Position numbers and translations under genes: made by a program. Below the pieces are notes generated by a model. The model worked only from the letters and a program-made list of their open reading frames with translations, was not told the DNA's origin and did not search any database. A stretch of DNA of 64,000 nt from Arcuatula senhousia (lineage: Eukaryota; Mollusca; Bivalvia; Mytilida; Mytilidae), in contig OZ020306.1 of the NCBI GenBank assembly GCA_963971305.1, positions 70,343,022 through 70,407,021 of the forward strand. The letters are read 5' to 3'. Positions 27,501 to 35,720 of the stretch are shown piece by piece. How positions within the stretch are numbered: position 1 is the stretch's first letter; each line of letters begins with the position of its first letter.

Positions 27501-27985
27501 TAGACCATAACCCCAACTGTTTGTATACCAAATATGATATGCCTAGCTAATTATACTTTTCACTTAAATCATTTTCCACAAAAGTCTTACAAAGGGGTAT
27601 TTTGGCCTGTAAAAACATCAAAGTTCACAGAGTCGCTGAACCATGAAATTGGGGTCAGGGTCAAATGGCATGGTACCAGTTGCGTAAACCATAACCCCAA
27701 CTGTCTGTATACCAAATATCAGATGCCTAGCTATTATACTTTTCTTGTAATTCATTTTCCACAAAAGTCTTACAAAAAAGTTTACGCTGTCGCCGCCGCC
27801 GCCGGAAAGTAATACCTATGTCTCACCTTCAGCGACTAAAGTCGCAGGTGAGCGGAAAATTGCTTGTGTTTCTGTTGAGCCTAGTTTTACCTGGCATAAA
27901 ATACTCGTCCCTCAAATGTTACTCGTTCTTCCCAACCAGGAGGCAATTCATCTTCGCTATCTGTGTCTATAATATTATTAGACAT
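6367..27985 (-). CDS. WWOX: WW domain-containing oxidoreductase, complete gene, 8 coding exons
   Basis: Joined exons (27985-27891, 26143-26079, 23589-23532, 23027-22849, 18133-17938, 16404-16219, 12494-12233, 6558-6367) total 1233 nt, giving 410 residues plus TAG; human WWOX has 414. All introns are GT..AG and phases fit throughout. WW1 covers about residues 14-45 (W18, Y30, W40, P43) and WW2 about 55-86 (W59, second aromatic F81, P84). The dehydrogenase domain follows: cofactor motif TGASDGIG at 126-133, NAG at 206-208, the VSSES segment at 254-258 and the catalytic YNTSK at 288-292. In the family, WW1 binds PPxY partners and the SDR part is an NAD(P)-type oxidoreductase; WWOX acts as a tumour-suppressor adaptor and in stress and steroid metabolism. 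As in human WWOX, WW2 lacks the second Trp. The span of 21.6 kb is tiny beside the megabase human gene. No break or frameshift was seen; the annotation is confident, the exact 5' and 3' UTRs are not known. Confidence 0.95.
7801..9771 (+). mobile_element. GCTCACCTG-family element in WWOX intron
   Basis: Left end CAAGAGGCTCCCAGGAGCCT at 7801, four or so tandem cores of about 500 bp (GGTGCAAAATTTGCAAAAAA; TTCTATTTTTAGCCACAGCG), ACGGACGG microsatellite 9673-9722, right hairpin TGACCCTTCGGGTCA then GGTGAACTAA. The cores are 90% or so alike, pointing to internal amplification. Confidence 0.83.
10323..10529. mobile_element. hAT-like MITE in WWOX intron
   Basis: Perfect terminal inverted repeats CAGGGGTTCAAATTAGCA / TGCTAATTTGAACCCCTG, flanked by a direct repeat GGTAATA (10316-10322 and 10530-10536). 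The CAGGGG ends resemble hAT elements. 207 bp, no gene. The window's first bases (9-40) carry a related left end. Confidence 0.82.
10537..12232. other. WWOX intron, no recognised feature
   Basis: AT-rich unique-looking sequence between the hAT-like MITE and exon 7. CAGACAGACGAAGTGAAAACTA at about 11648 recalls the right end of the 29282-30342 family, perhaps a remnant. Upstream, 6559-7800 is likewise unremarkable. Confidence 0.4.
12233..12494 (-). CDS. WWOX: WWOX coding exon 7 (SDR catalytic Tyr-Lys)
   Basis: It contains [13 protein letters not shown] with the catalytic Y288 and K292, then the conserved HPGTM and the [18 protein letters not shown] stretch seen in WWOX. Acceptor TTATAG, donor GTAAGT at AAA|GT, leaving phase 0. 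Confidence 0.95.
12634..12791. repeat. Inverted repeat with TACC runs in WWOX intron
   Basis: TGCCTACCTACCTACCCTAT at 12634 pairs with ATAGGGTAGGTAGAAAGGTA plus GGCA at 12770-12791. The flanking CTCCCCCTATTAATATAA recalls CCCCCCTATAAATATAA at 10024. Possibly a small foldback element. Confidence 0.5.
13370..14529. mobile_element. Stack of nested inverted repeats in WWOX intron
   Basis: Outer ends AAAGGATGAGTGGCAATAAG (13370) and the inverse near 14529; a second pair AAAGGAGTATGTTC (13826) with its inverse at about 14395-14409; a third TGGCCGCATGCTCTGACCAA (14071-14090) with its inverse at 14151-14171; and a fourth GGGCGCATCAAAACAACAAC (13617) with its inverse at 13690-13713. It looks like foldback-type or repeatedly nested elements. 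No protein is recognisable; short frames here are incidental. Confidence 0.7.
14538..14750. mobile_element. MITE in WWOX intron
   Basis: Ends TACTGTGGATTCATCATTAT and a near-inverse ATAAATGCATCCACAGAA. It abuts the nested inverted-repeat stack. A related right end (AAATAAATGAATCCACAGTA) occurs at 20986-21005 inside the 4-kb element. Confidence 0.6.
15205..16150 (+). mobile_element. Tandem-core element with hairpin end, plus orientation, in WWOX intron
   Basis: Starts near GTATGATACGACCGCAACAA, has two or more internal units with AAATTTCATAACAATTGG, then a GACGACGACGA run at 16082-16110 and the terminal hairpin sequence ATACGATCGCAAAAATTTTG. Same family as 37606-39725. The end lies 70 bp from WWOX exon 6. 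Confidence 0.78.
16219..16404 (-). CDS. WWOX: WWOX coding exon 6 (SDR NAG and Ser segments)
   Basis: It encodes [30 protein letters not shown] and [11 protein letters not shown], the NAG motif, the conserved Asn-containing helix and the catalytic Ser strand of classical SDRs. Acceptor TTTCAG, donor GTAAGC, phase 2 on both sides. Confidence 0.95.
17938..18133 (-). CDS. WWOX: WWOX coding exon 5 (SDR core)
   Basis: It continues the Rossmann fold: [20 protein letters not shown], then LDLASLKSV, matching the family position for the Asp that contacts the cofactor. Acceptor TTACAG, donor GTAAGT. The 4-kb inverted-repeat element lies in the intron just upstream of this exon in the direction of transcription. 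Confidence 0.94.
18289..22300. mobile_element. 4.0-kb DNA-transposon-like element with about 720-bp inverted repeats
   Basis: Left arm 18289-19017 and right arm 21584-22300 are near-identical inverted copies starting ATGGAAGGTAATCTCCGCCA. The element is flanked by a direct 8-bp repeat ACATGCAT (18281-18288 and 22301-22308), a target duplication. The arms are strikingly TTTTAT-rich, which makes long chance frames on both strands. The 2.6-kb centre has a GC-richer block (about 20070-20530) and no recognisable transposase. It sits in the WWOX intron between exons 4 and 5. An 8-bp duplication fits hAT or P/Merlin-type elements, but family is unassigned. Confidence 0.88.
22672..22799. mobile_element. 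MITE-like inverted repeat (GGTTTCATAAAACATCT family)
   Basis: CTGGGTTTCATAAAACATCT at the left and AGATGTTTTATGAAATCAGG at the right are inverted copies. A second member with the same ends lies at 32278-32424. It sits 50 bp before WWOX exon 4's donor side. Confidence 0.65.
22849..23027 (-). CDS. WWOX: WWOX coding exon 4 (WW2 end, linker, SDR cofactor motif)
   Basis: It encodes [15 protein letters not shown] (end of WW2), a linker with [15 protein letters not shown] and the Rossmann glycine motif TGASDGIG. Acceptor TTTGTAG, donor GTAAAT, leaving phase 1. Confidence 0.94.
23532..23589 (-). CDS. WWOX: WWOX coding exon 3 (WW2 first half)
   Basis: The acceptor TATTTTTAG leads into [18 protein letters not shown], the start of WW2. 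The donor GTAAGA splits the Asp codon that is completed in exon 4. It is only 58 nt and found by homology and phase. Confidence 0.92.
24278..25745 (+). mobile_element. GCTCACCTG-family element in WWOX intron
   Basis: Left end ACTAGAGGCTCCCAGGAGCC with GCTCACCTG, three cores (AGGGCAATAACTCCTATAAG; GGCGGCCATGTTGGTTGGTC), short ACGGACAGACGACGGACG run, right hairpin TGACCCTTTGGGTCA and GGTGAGCTAA. A diverged left-end fragment of the family also lies at 17370-17400. Confidence 0.82.
26079..26143 (-). CDS. WWOX: WWOX coding exon 2 (WW1 second half)
   Basis: The acceptor CTTTTAG is followed by a frame encoding [19 protein letters not shown], the second strand of WW1 with its Trp and Pro. The donor is GTATAA. 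The exon is 65 nt, leaving phase 1, which fits exon 3. Confidence 0.92.
26611..27856 (+). mobile_element. Tandem-core element filling WWOX intron 1
   Basis: Left end ACAAGAGTTGACACTAAAGT, then TTCGCCTGTCGGCACC; six or so units of about 170 bp (TATCAGATGCCTAGCTATTA; GAACCATGAAAATGGGGTCA); CGCCGCCGCCG run 27790-27804; right end CAGCGACTAAAGTCGCAGGT with GAGCG. Same architecture as 30393-31571. Its end is 34 bp from the WWOX exon 1 donor. Confidence 0.8.
27891..27985 (-). CDS. WWOX: WWOX coding exon 1 (start codon, WW1 first half)
   Basis: The ATG at 27985 is followed by a short N-terminus and the conserved acidic stretch [15 protein letters not shown], which is the classic WWOX start of WW1. 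The exon ends at a GTAAAA donor in phase 2. No upstream in-frame ATG is needed to match the family. Confidence 0.93.
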
Positions 27986-28570
27986 CTTCAAATCCTAATG
28001 AAAAAATAAGTTATCTTTATGATTAATTCAGTAACCTTGTATACAAACTCAACATTACAATATGTAAGAGGTGTGGATAGGGTTTAAAGAACTAGAAACT
28101 GTGTCTATGAGCCACAGGATGGCCCTCCCGTTCTTGAAATATCATTGACCCCAATGTGTATGACCTGGGATATGGACCTTTACACAGAAATTGACCAAAC
28201 TTGACAATTAACACTGAAAGCTTGATATGGCTTCGTTAATTAGCTTGGGTGACAGGTGGAATCACCTAATCAACAAGTAATAAATTGCACTTGATCTTTG
28301 TAACACTGCCCAAGGAAAATCAAAATGACGATTTTCGTGACTTTTCTCTTGACAATTTATTATTTTTTCATAGAAAATCGGTAACCGGGAGGTTTTAGGC
28401 ATAAATCCGGAGAAGGGAGATAGAGTCTTGAAACCGGGAGTCTCCCAGTGAAAACGGGAGAGTTAACATGTCTGGATACCCCTACCTGAAGCTGCAAACC
28501 AAATACCAAAAGCCTAGGTTTAAAAGTAAGTAAGAAATCTATTATGATAAAAATCCATTTTTGACCCTCA

Positions 28571-29100
28571 AAAAAATCTAAGTCAGCTCATTAAACAGGA
28601 AGTAGGTAAGCAACAGACCTGAAAACACATCCCATCATAGGAGACCCCTTTCTGAAGGATTAATAGACGATCTTCCAAAAGTGCCATTCCGGAACGCTCC
28701 GGATGTTAGAATAGGGGTCACGAGAGGTCAATGGGGGTAAAATGGCGGCTTTTTAAGAAGAGAGCAGAGGGACTGAATTATTCTATCAATCTATTAAATG
28801 TGTTTCTAATGGAAAACAATCAAACATGAAATTAATTAATTTGTTTTCCTCGGAGGGTCCTTTCAAACCAATTCATTTACACTTAAATAGTGAAATTTAA
28901 AAATTCCCTTTTACGTGCAGTTGACGTCGGCAACCAGTTATCCAGTAATTTGAGGTAAGATTTCGACAATTACCAAAAAAATCGAAATTGGAAGATCGTC
29001 TATAGTATTAGTAGTTGAGAAAGGTTGTGACGGACAGACGCACGCACGGACGGAAACCCGGCATTTCTATGTACCCCCTCTGCGTTGCAGCGGGGACAGA
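28571..29100 (+). repeat. Dispersed repeat remnants upstream of WWOX
   Basis: Contains AACAGGAAGTAGGTAAGCAACA near 28600 and a GACGGACAGACGCACGCACG run at 29028-29054, words typical of the hairpin elements above, with GTACCCCCTCTGCGTTGCAG near 29070. The internal structure is too decayed to set ends. Between 27986 and 28570 nothing beyond WWOX 5' flank is recognised. Confidence 0.45.
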
Positions 29101-29281
29101 AATAGCAAGTCAAAATAAAAAATACATGGCAAAAGTTAGTTTTCTTGAAGAATGGACACTATTTAATAGTCTATTAACACGCTTGATCAGGTCAATTAAT
29201 TGGATATCAGTCAATTGCAAGTTTGCTTAACAGTGGTCAAAAAGATTAATTGACTGAACTAGAATACTGACAAAGTCAGAA

Positions 29282-30342
29282 AGGGCCCCGCGGCAAAATA
29301 TCTAAGTGTTTTCAAAATCATACGAACTTAAATTATAACCACTAAGGCATGTTCCATGGAATGCATATGAAACTACAGATCTGTATTGTTAATAGCCTTT
29401 GAGTTTTATTGTTCACAAAGTCCAATTCTCAAAATCTGTGATTTTCGATAAAAAATGAAGTTTTTTCCAAAAATATTAATCAGATTTGCATGAAATTTTA
29501 ATATGCAAATCAGGACATGCTACTTAGCAGCTGAACAAAGTTTCAGAACTGTTTTGTTAACAGTTTTTGAGTTTTAGTGTTCACAAAGTCCAATTCTCAA
29601 AATCTGTGATTTTCGATAAAAAATGAAAATTTTTCCAAAAATATTAAACAGATTTGCACGAAATTTTAATATGCACATAATGAAATGCTACTTAGCAGCT
29701 GTGTAAAGTTTCAGAACTGTATTGTTAACAGTTTTTGAGTTTTAGTGTTCACAAAGTCCAATTCTCAAAATCTTTGATTTTCGATAAAAAATGAAGATTT
29801 TTTCCAAAAATATTAATCAGATTTGCACGAAATTCTAATATGCAAATCAGGACATGCTACTTAGCAGCTGAACAAAGTTTCAGAACTGTTTCGTTGACAG
29901 TTTTTGAGTTTTAGTGTTCACAAAGACCAATTCTCAAAATCTGTGATTTTCGTTTAAAATGAAAATTTTTCCACAAATATAAATCCGATTTGCACAAAAT
30001 TTTAATATGCACATCATCACATGCAACTTAGCAGCTGTGCAAAGTCTCAGAACTGTATTGTTTACAGTTTTTGAGTTTTAGTGTTCACAAAGTCCAATTC
30101 TCAAAATCTGTGATTTTCGATAAAAAATGAAGATTTTTTACAAAAATTTTAATCAGATTTGCACAAAATTTTAATATGCACATCATGACATGCTACTTAG
30201 CAGCTGTGCAAAGTTTCAGAACTGTGGTGTTAATAGTTTTTGAGTTTTAGTGTTCACAAGAATTGTTGACGGACGGACAGACGGACAGACAGACGGACAA
30301 AGTGAAAACTATAGGGCGTCCGCATCTTCGATGCGGGGCCCT
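29282..30342 (+). mobile_element. Tandem-core element, AGGGCCCCGC ends
   Basis: Left AGGGCCCCGCGGC, six units of about 175 bp (GAGTTTTAGTGTTCACAAAG; TTTTCGATAAAAAATGAA; ATGCTACTTAGCAGCTG), GACGGACAGACGGACAGAC run 30269-30296, right hairpin CGCATCTTCGATGCG and GCGGGGCCCT, inverse of the left end. Confidence 0.85.
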
Positions 30343-30392
30343 AATTATCCTTACTTTAGCTTTTGAAAAGAACTAGCAGAAAATGTAAAAAA

Positions 30393-31571
30393 CAAGTGTG
30401 GCCACTAAAAGTATGTCTCGCCTGCCGGCACCATCGCTAAAATCAACTACCTAAGCTTTCATTTCTTGATATAAACACAAAAAGTGTCAGTATACCTAAT
30501 AACAGATGCCTAGTTATTATACTATTCAAGCAATCCATTGTCCACACAAGTATTACAAAAAGTTTTCTGTCTGAAAAAAGACCTAAGTTCACAGAGTCAC
30601 TGGAGCATAAAAATGGGGTCATGGTCACATGGCATGGTGACAGTTGCGTTGTCCATAACCGCAACTGTCTGTTTACCCAATATCAGATGCCAAGCTATTA
30701 TAACTTTCCAGCAATTCATCTTCCATAAAAGTCTTACAAAAAAGTTTTTCGGCCTGAAAAAGACCTAGGTTCACAGAGTCACTGGAGCGTGAAAATGGGG
30801 TCAGGGTCACATGGCATGGTGACAGTTGCATGGACCATAACCTAAACTGTCTGTATACTAAATATCAGATGCCTAGCTATTATACTTTTCAAGCAATTCA
30901 TCGTCCACAAAAGTCTTACAAAAAAGTTTACGGCCTGAAAAAAGACCTAAGTTCACAGAGTCACTGGAGCGTGAAAATGGGGTCAGGGTCAAACTGCATG
31001 GATACAATTTCGTAGAACATAACCTGAACTGTATGTATTCGAAATATCAGATGCCTAGCTATTATACTTTTCAAGCAATTCATCGTCCACAAAAGTCTTA
31101 CAAAAAAGTTTACGGCCTGAAAAAAGACCTAAGTTCACAGAGTCACTGGAGCGTGAAAATGGGGTCAGGGTCAAACAGCATGGTGACAATTGCGTAGACC
31201 ATAACCTGAACTGTCTGTATACAAAATATCAGATGCCTAGCTATTATACTTTTCAAGCAATTCATCGTCCACAAAAGTCTTACAAAAAAGTTTACGGCCT
31301 GAAAAAAGACCTAAGTTCACAGAGTCACTGGAGCGTGAAAATGGGGTCAGGGTCAAACGGCATGGTGACAGTTGCGTAGACCATAACCTGAACTGTCTGT
31401 ATACCAAATATCAGATGCCTAGCTATTATACTTTTCAAGCAATTCATTGTCCACAAAAGTCTTACAAAAAAGTTTACGACGCCGCCGTCGCCGCCGCCGC
31501 CGTCGCCGCCGCCGTCGCCGGAAAGTAATACCTATGTCTCGCCTTCCGCGACTATTCGTCGCAGGCGAGAC
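30393..31571 (+). mobile_element. Tandem-core element, GTCTCGCCTGC ends
   Basis: Left end AACAAGTGTGGCCACTAAAA then GTCTCGCCTGCCGG; five or so units of about 180 bp (AGATGCCTAGCTATTATACT; CACTGGAGCGTGAAAATGGG); GCCGCCGTCGCC run 31478-31520; right hairpin CGCGACTATTCGTCGC and GCAGGCGAGAC, inverse of the left end. Related to 26611-27856. Confidence 0.83.
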
Positions 31572-31996
31572 AAAAACAACAACAAAAAAACAGTGAAAAA
31601 ACAAAAAAACAAACCGGAAGTATAATATAAATTATAATTGCAGAAACAATTTCCGGAATTTAATCTGTCATGGAAGTTTCATTTTGAAACAAAATATTTT
31701 TGTCTCACGATCTTAACTAATTTTCTATCAAATAGACTGGTCTGTTAAGCCGGCCATCAACACTTCAACTATTCTCATATGATTTGCATTATTCACATTT
31801 TTAATAAAATGTAAGCTTTGAGAAAGACCAAATATTTTAATATGGTGCGTTCTAAATTCATCTTCTTGTTATTCTATATATTAAGATCAAATTATAAAAA
31901 TAAAAATACTATAAAACTTCTGAGACAATGATAATCTCCAATTAGTTTCAAAATTTTTACCTGTTTGACTCTAAGCAAGTTAGTAAAAAGGTAAGT

Positions 31997-32015
31997 AAGT
32001 AAGTAAGTAAGTTAG
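31997..32015 (+). repeat. AAGT microsatellite
   Basis: Five or so perfect AAGT units with a further TTAGTAAGTAAGT near 32046. The surrounding 31572-33460, apart from the MITE at 32278, shows nothing recognised. Confidence 0.8.
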
Positions 32016-32277
32016 TTATAGTATATTAATAGAAAATAATAAGATGTTAGTAAGTAAGTATTATTCAACGCCAAAATAATAAAGGAACGTCTGAACTCTG
32101 TAGAGCTCTTTAAACGACTGGATATTTCAAAAACAAATAACAGTCATGCAACATATAAGACACACAAATTAAGATAGTATAAAGAATAGTTAATAAAAGA
32201 GAAAAAAAAACACTGCACACTATGTGATGGGAAAGATTATAAATTTGAATACAGAAAAGTGTCCCATTGAAGACCCG

Positions 32278-32424
32278 GCCCCAGTTTCATAAAACATCTC
32301 AAATTTGAGATGTCCTCAAATCCTTCCCCAAAAGAGATTTTTTGCAATTTCATTGGCCAAATTTGAGTTGAGGACAGATTTGCGGAAACCCTCAAATTTG
32401 AGATGTTTTATGGAACTGGGGCCT
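32278..32424. mobile_element. MITE-like inverted repeat (GGTTTCATAAAACATCT family)
   Basis: GGCCCCAGTTTCATAAAACA at the left and TGTTTTATGGAACTGGGGCC at the right, with internal CTCAAATTTGAG palindromes. About 147 bp. Confidence 0.75.
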
Positions 32425-33461
32425 GCATGGTGATTCCTCAGTTGTGTCCCTAGCTCTCACTTAAGCTAAAACAGTGACACAGTGTGCAATATAAATCTAA
32501 CAAAAATGCAGGCAGCCTATATAATCAAATGAATAAATAAATAAAAGCAACCTAGCTATGGTATCACAAATTAGAGCGAAAATAGAAAAAAAACAGCAAC
32601 AAAACAAAAGGCAGACTGTATGAGCAGGCTTGAGATGTTAGGCATGAGGCAGAGAGCGTTAACTGGCAGGCAATGAAGAAACTTTTTCCTGTGAAACACT
32701 AGGTGAATGGATATACAATTTCAAAATGACCAAAACTTGTTTAGTTCTTTACCTCGTTAGGCAAGAGTTACAGATTCTTGCTGCCTCATATCCAAAACTT
32801 CTCTTACCATACCTTGTAGTTTTTGTTGCGGAATATCAGCTGTGTCTTTGTACCTAAAACTATATGAGCGTAACAGGATTTTTTTGTGGGGTAGTATATG
32901 TGATTCTGCCATTTTCTATAGTTGATCATAGTTTACTTCATTTTATATTGTTTCTTTAATTGATATGCATGAACAGCAAATAACCTCAAAGCCTGTTAAG
33001 AAATGATAAGAGTTCGATCACTGGATCCTGAGTTTCTAACCCTTGACGTGTGGCACGTGGCAGCTAGAAATCAATGGATCAAAAAATATTCAATGTGCAA
33101 AAATAGTTACATAAATGACAATTTACAACAAAGACAAAACAATAAATTATCGGAAGCGGGCGAAATAAGGCTTTATTGGCCTCGGAAGATGACGTCAAAG
33201 CTTTGTCAGTCTCTCAAATAAATATTTCTTTATGACCAACAGGTTTATCACCATATGGAACAAAAAAAAACCCTTTTATTAACTATAAGTATATAGTAGT
33301 CTAATTGAAAGAATTAAATGCAAAAAAATGTTTTGCAAGATTCAACGCAGTTTTTAGCAGTGGAATCAGATTAACGCATATCTTGAATCCAGTAAAATCG
33401 ATAAATGTATATAGTGCAAGTGCTGATCATGCACTACCTTATAGATAGTTTGGTTAAGTGG

Positions 33462-33728
33462 TTAATGTAGAAAATCGGCATCCGATGAACACGGACAATG
33501 TAGCGGACGTTTATAAATCACAAACAAAAAATAATATTGTATAATCCAATCCCACCTTTCGTTAGATTGATTTGAAAGTAAATCCTCTTGAAACATTAAA
33601 AAATGACGCTCATCTCTAAATTGGCACCCAAATGAAGACTTTGTACAAAGCTCTTTGACAACGTATCGACTAATGTTCTCTTCGTCAATTTTTCTTTTTG
33701 AGTAGCTGCATTTGTCCGCTCCAGCCAC
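33462..33728 (-). CDS. Unrecognised minus-strand open frame, possible exon
   Basis: 88 residues with Cys-rich patches (DKCSYSKRKIDEENISRYVV, ELCTKSSFGCQFRDER) and fairly balanced composition, unlike the low-complexity chance frames around it. A possible donor AACGAAAG|GTGGGA lies inside. It begins at the edge of the 33726-33854 palindrome, so its 5' side may be rearranged. It could be an exon of the gene starting at 36970, a relic, or chance. No family recognised. Confidence 0.25.
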   Translation of the reverse strand: MAGADKCSYSKRKIDEENISRYVVKELCTKSSFGCQFRDERHFLMFQEDLLSNQSNERWDWIIQYYFLFVIYKRPLHCPCSSDADFLH

Positions 33729-33854
33729 AGGGACTTGCTCCCCTCTATCAATATTTTGTTAGAGTCAATGTGCGGTAGGAAAAAAAACAAGTGTTTTTTT
33801 CCTACCGCACATTGACTCTAACAAAATATTGATAGAGGGGAGCAAGTCCCTGTG
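33726..33854. repeat. Near-perfect palindrome, about 61-bp arms, 6-bp loop
   Basis: Left arm 33726-33787 and right arm 33794-33854 are inverse copies, beginning CACAGGGACTTGCTCCCCTC and meeting at TAGGAAAAAAA / TTTTTTTCCTA with CAAGTG between. Apart from one base of homopolymer length I see no mismatch. Confidence 0.92.
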
Positions 33855-34343
33855 CTCCAGCTTAAAAATCTTACGTTATTAACTGATTAGTCGTTGTAGG
33901 GAACCTTGTAGTGTATACATGGTATAACAGGATTTTTGTGATAGAGTCCCATGTCATAGACAAAACAAGGTTGGAACAACAGAAAAATTGCAGATCCCAA
34001 TGGTCCTGTTTTTGTTCAGGCAAAAGAAATTGTAAGGCTAATCAGGGCTTTTTAACACGTGGTTATCTTGCTTGGTTGTAGCTTGTGCTCAAGAAAAGGT
34101 ATCTTGTAAAAACACGGTCCTTCTTTAATGGCTTCCTAAACTTTAGTCATTTTCACGAAAGTCTCTCAATTTGGGATACACTGTAATTTTTCTCCTAACT
34201 TTAGGACACCTAGATAGTTGACTTAGGACGTTCTAAATTCTATTCCCCCATCACATATTTTACATGATCTACTATTTAAATCCACCCCAAAATATCTACC
34301 CATTTCTATTTCGGGATTTCTAAGTTTAAGGTGAGTATAAACA

Positions 34344-34935
34344 TTGGATAAATCAGACAGACTTAAAAACATACCCGTATTTAAAAACCCGCCAATCCTT
34401 GCATTCAAAAGGGATCAAAACCTTGGTGATATTCTAGTCCATGGAAAACTCAACAAAATTGCAAAATGTCAAAACGGAAAAATGGACCTCAACAAATGTG
34501 ATACAAACTGTGAAGTGTGCGACAAGCTTACAAAACAAGAAATTGTTAAAGTAAATGGAAAAAACTATTAATCAAAGAGACTTTTTCGGGTGCAGCACTA
34601 GAAATGTCATCTATGCAATTTTCTGTAAGACCTGCAACAAATTCGTGTATGTTGGAGAAACTGAGAGAATGGCCAAAGAAAGACTCCAGGAACACCTTAA
34701 TGACATCAGGTTAAAAAGAATGCAAAAAAGTGTAGCACAACATTTCAATGAAGGTAGACATTCAAGGGCTGATGTAGAGTTTGTATTGTTTGTATTATTA
34801 GAAAGGTGTATACCCAAATCTAAATATTACAGGCAGATCAAAGAACTCAAATGGATAGAGGAACTCCGCACAGAAATACCAAATGGAGCTAACATCAAGG
34901 CAACCCTAGGGATACTGTGGAATGAATATCAGTGA
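34344..34935 (+). pseudogene. Penelope-like retroelement tail: linker and GIY-YIG endonuclease, frameshifted
   Basis: The first part (34344-34571) reads NIPVFKNPPILAFKRDQNL, and a CxxxCxxC-like KCDTNCEVCDKL stretch, as in the linker of Penelope-like polyproteins. The second part (34555-34935) is in the next frame and contains NVIYAIFCKTCNKFVYVGET, ERMAKERLQEHL and KYYRQIKELKWIEELRT, a GIY-YIG nuclease (here VIY..VYVGET with the conserved Arg and Glu of the fold). The shift falls near the GGAAAAAACT run at 34557. The reverse transcriptase half is absent upstream, so this is a 5'-truncated, dead copy. Confidence 0.85.
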
Positions 34936-35115
34936 CTTTTTGGCGCAATACTTAACATCATACTTTGGCATATTGTCGCCAACGTCGCCTATGACGTCAC
35001 TCACATTGACGACGTTATTGATGGAGATGATGATGATGGAATGGCCATGATGTAACTTTCAGAGGACTTTTTACTCCTGATGAAGGCAACTGCCGAAACG
35101 TTGAGACTTTTGAGC
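34936..35115 (+). mobile_element. 3' tail of the Penelope-like copy with hammerhead-like core
   Basis: After the stop come GACGTCAC repeats and GATGATGATGATGG, then CTGATGAAGGCAACTGCCGA followed by AACGTTGAG (35078 on). CTGATGA, a GGC..GCC stem and GAAAC are the ordered conserved parts of a hammerhead ribozyme, which Penelope-like elements often carry. The stem has an unpaired A and no clear stems I and III, so activity is doubtful. Confidence 0.45.
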
Positions 35116-35720
35116 CATTATAAATAAATATATATTGAAAACTAAATACGTGTACATCTTAATAAAAGCAGAAGATATCGTCTTTTCTATATAAATCATT
35201 AATGTGTAGAATTAACGAGTGAGATTTATTGTCGCTGGCTCATTAACGGACCAAATTTCCCTAACAATTTTCATAGAAGACTGTGTCAAAATTTCCAGAA
35301 TGTTTCATAACCTAATGATCCTTTAAAGTGTTCATTTTTCGTATTGTTATATATTTAAACAGGATTTTGAAGGGGAAAAAACTTACTCCGTTCTAAAACA
35401 TAACATTGAAAATAAGGTTGATTCACACTCCTTTACGTTTTATGAATAAAAGAGAACTTTATTTGGTATTTAGGTTATAGATCTATGGATGGAAATCTGT
35501 AATTTTAAAAATTTAATTTAAAGGATATTCGGAGTTGTGATTATTTTAAAGAAAATTAAAATACTTGAAATTCTTATTTATAACAACAGGAAAATAATGT
35601 TACTACTATAGTACTAAACGAATGTTTAACTCTCTATCATGATATGCATTTGTCCGAAAATATGAACACCAGTCTATGTCAGAAATCCACACTCAACTGA
35701 ACACTTTTTCAATTTTTGCA

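Noticed and set aside
31419..31604. Arg-rich minus-strand frame
   Set aside because: The Arg run is the GCCGCC microsatellite of the tandem-core element read in reverse.
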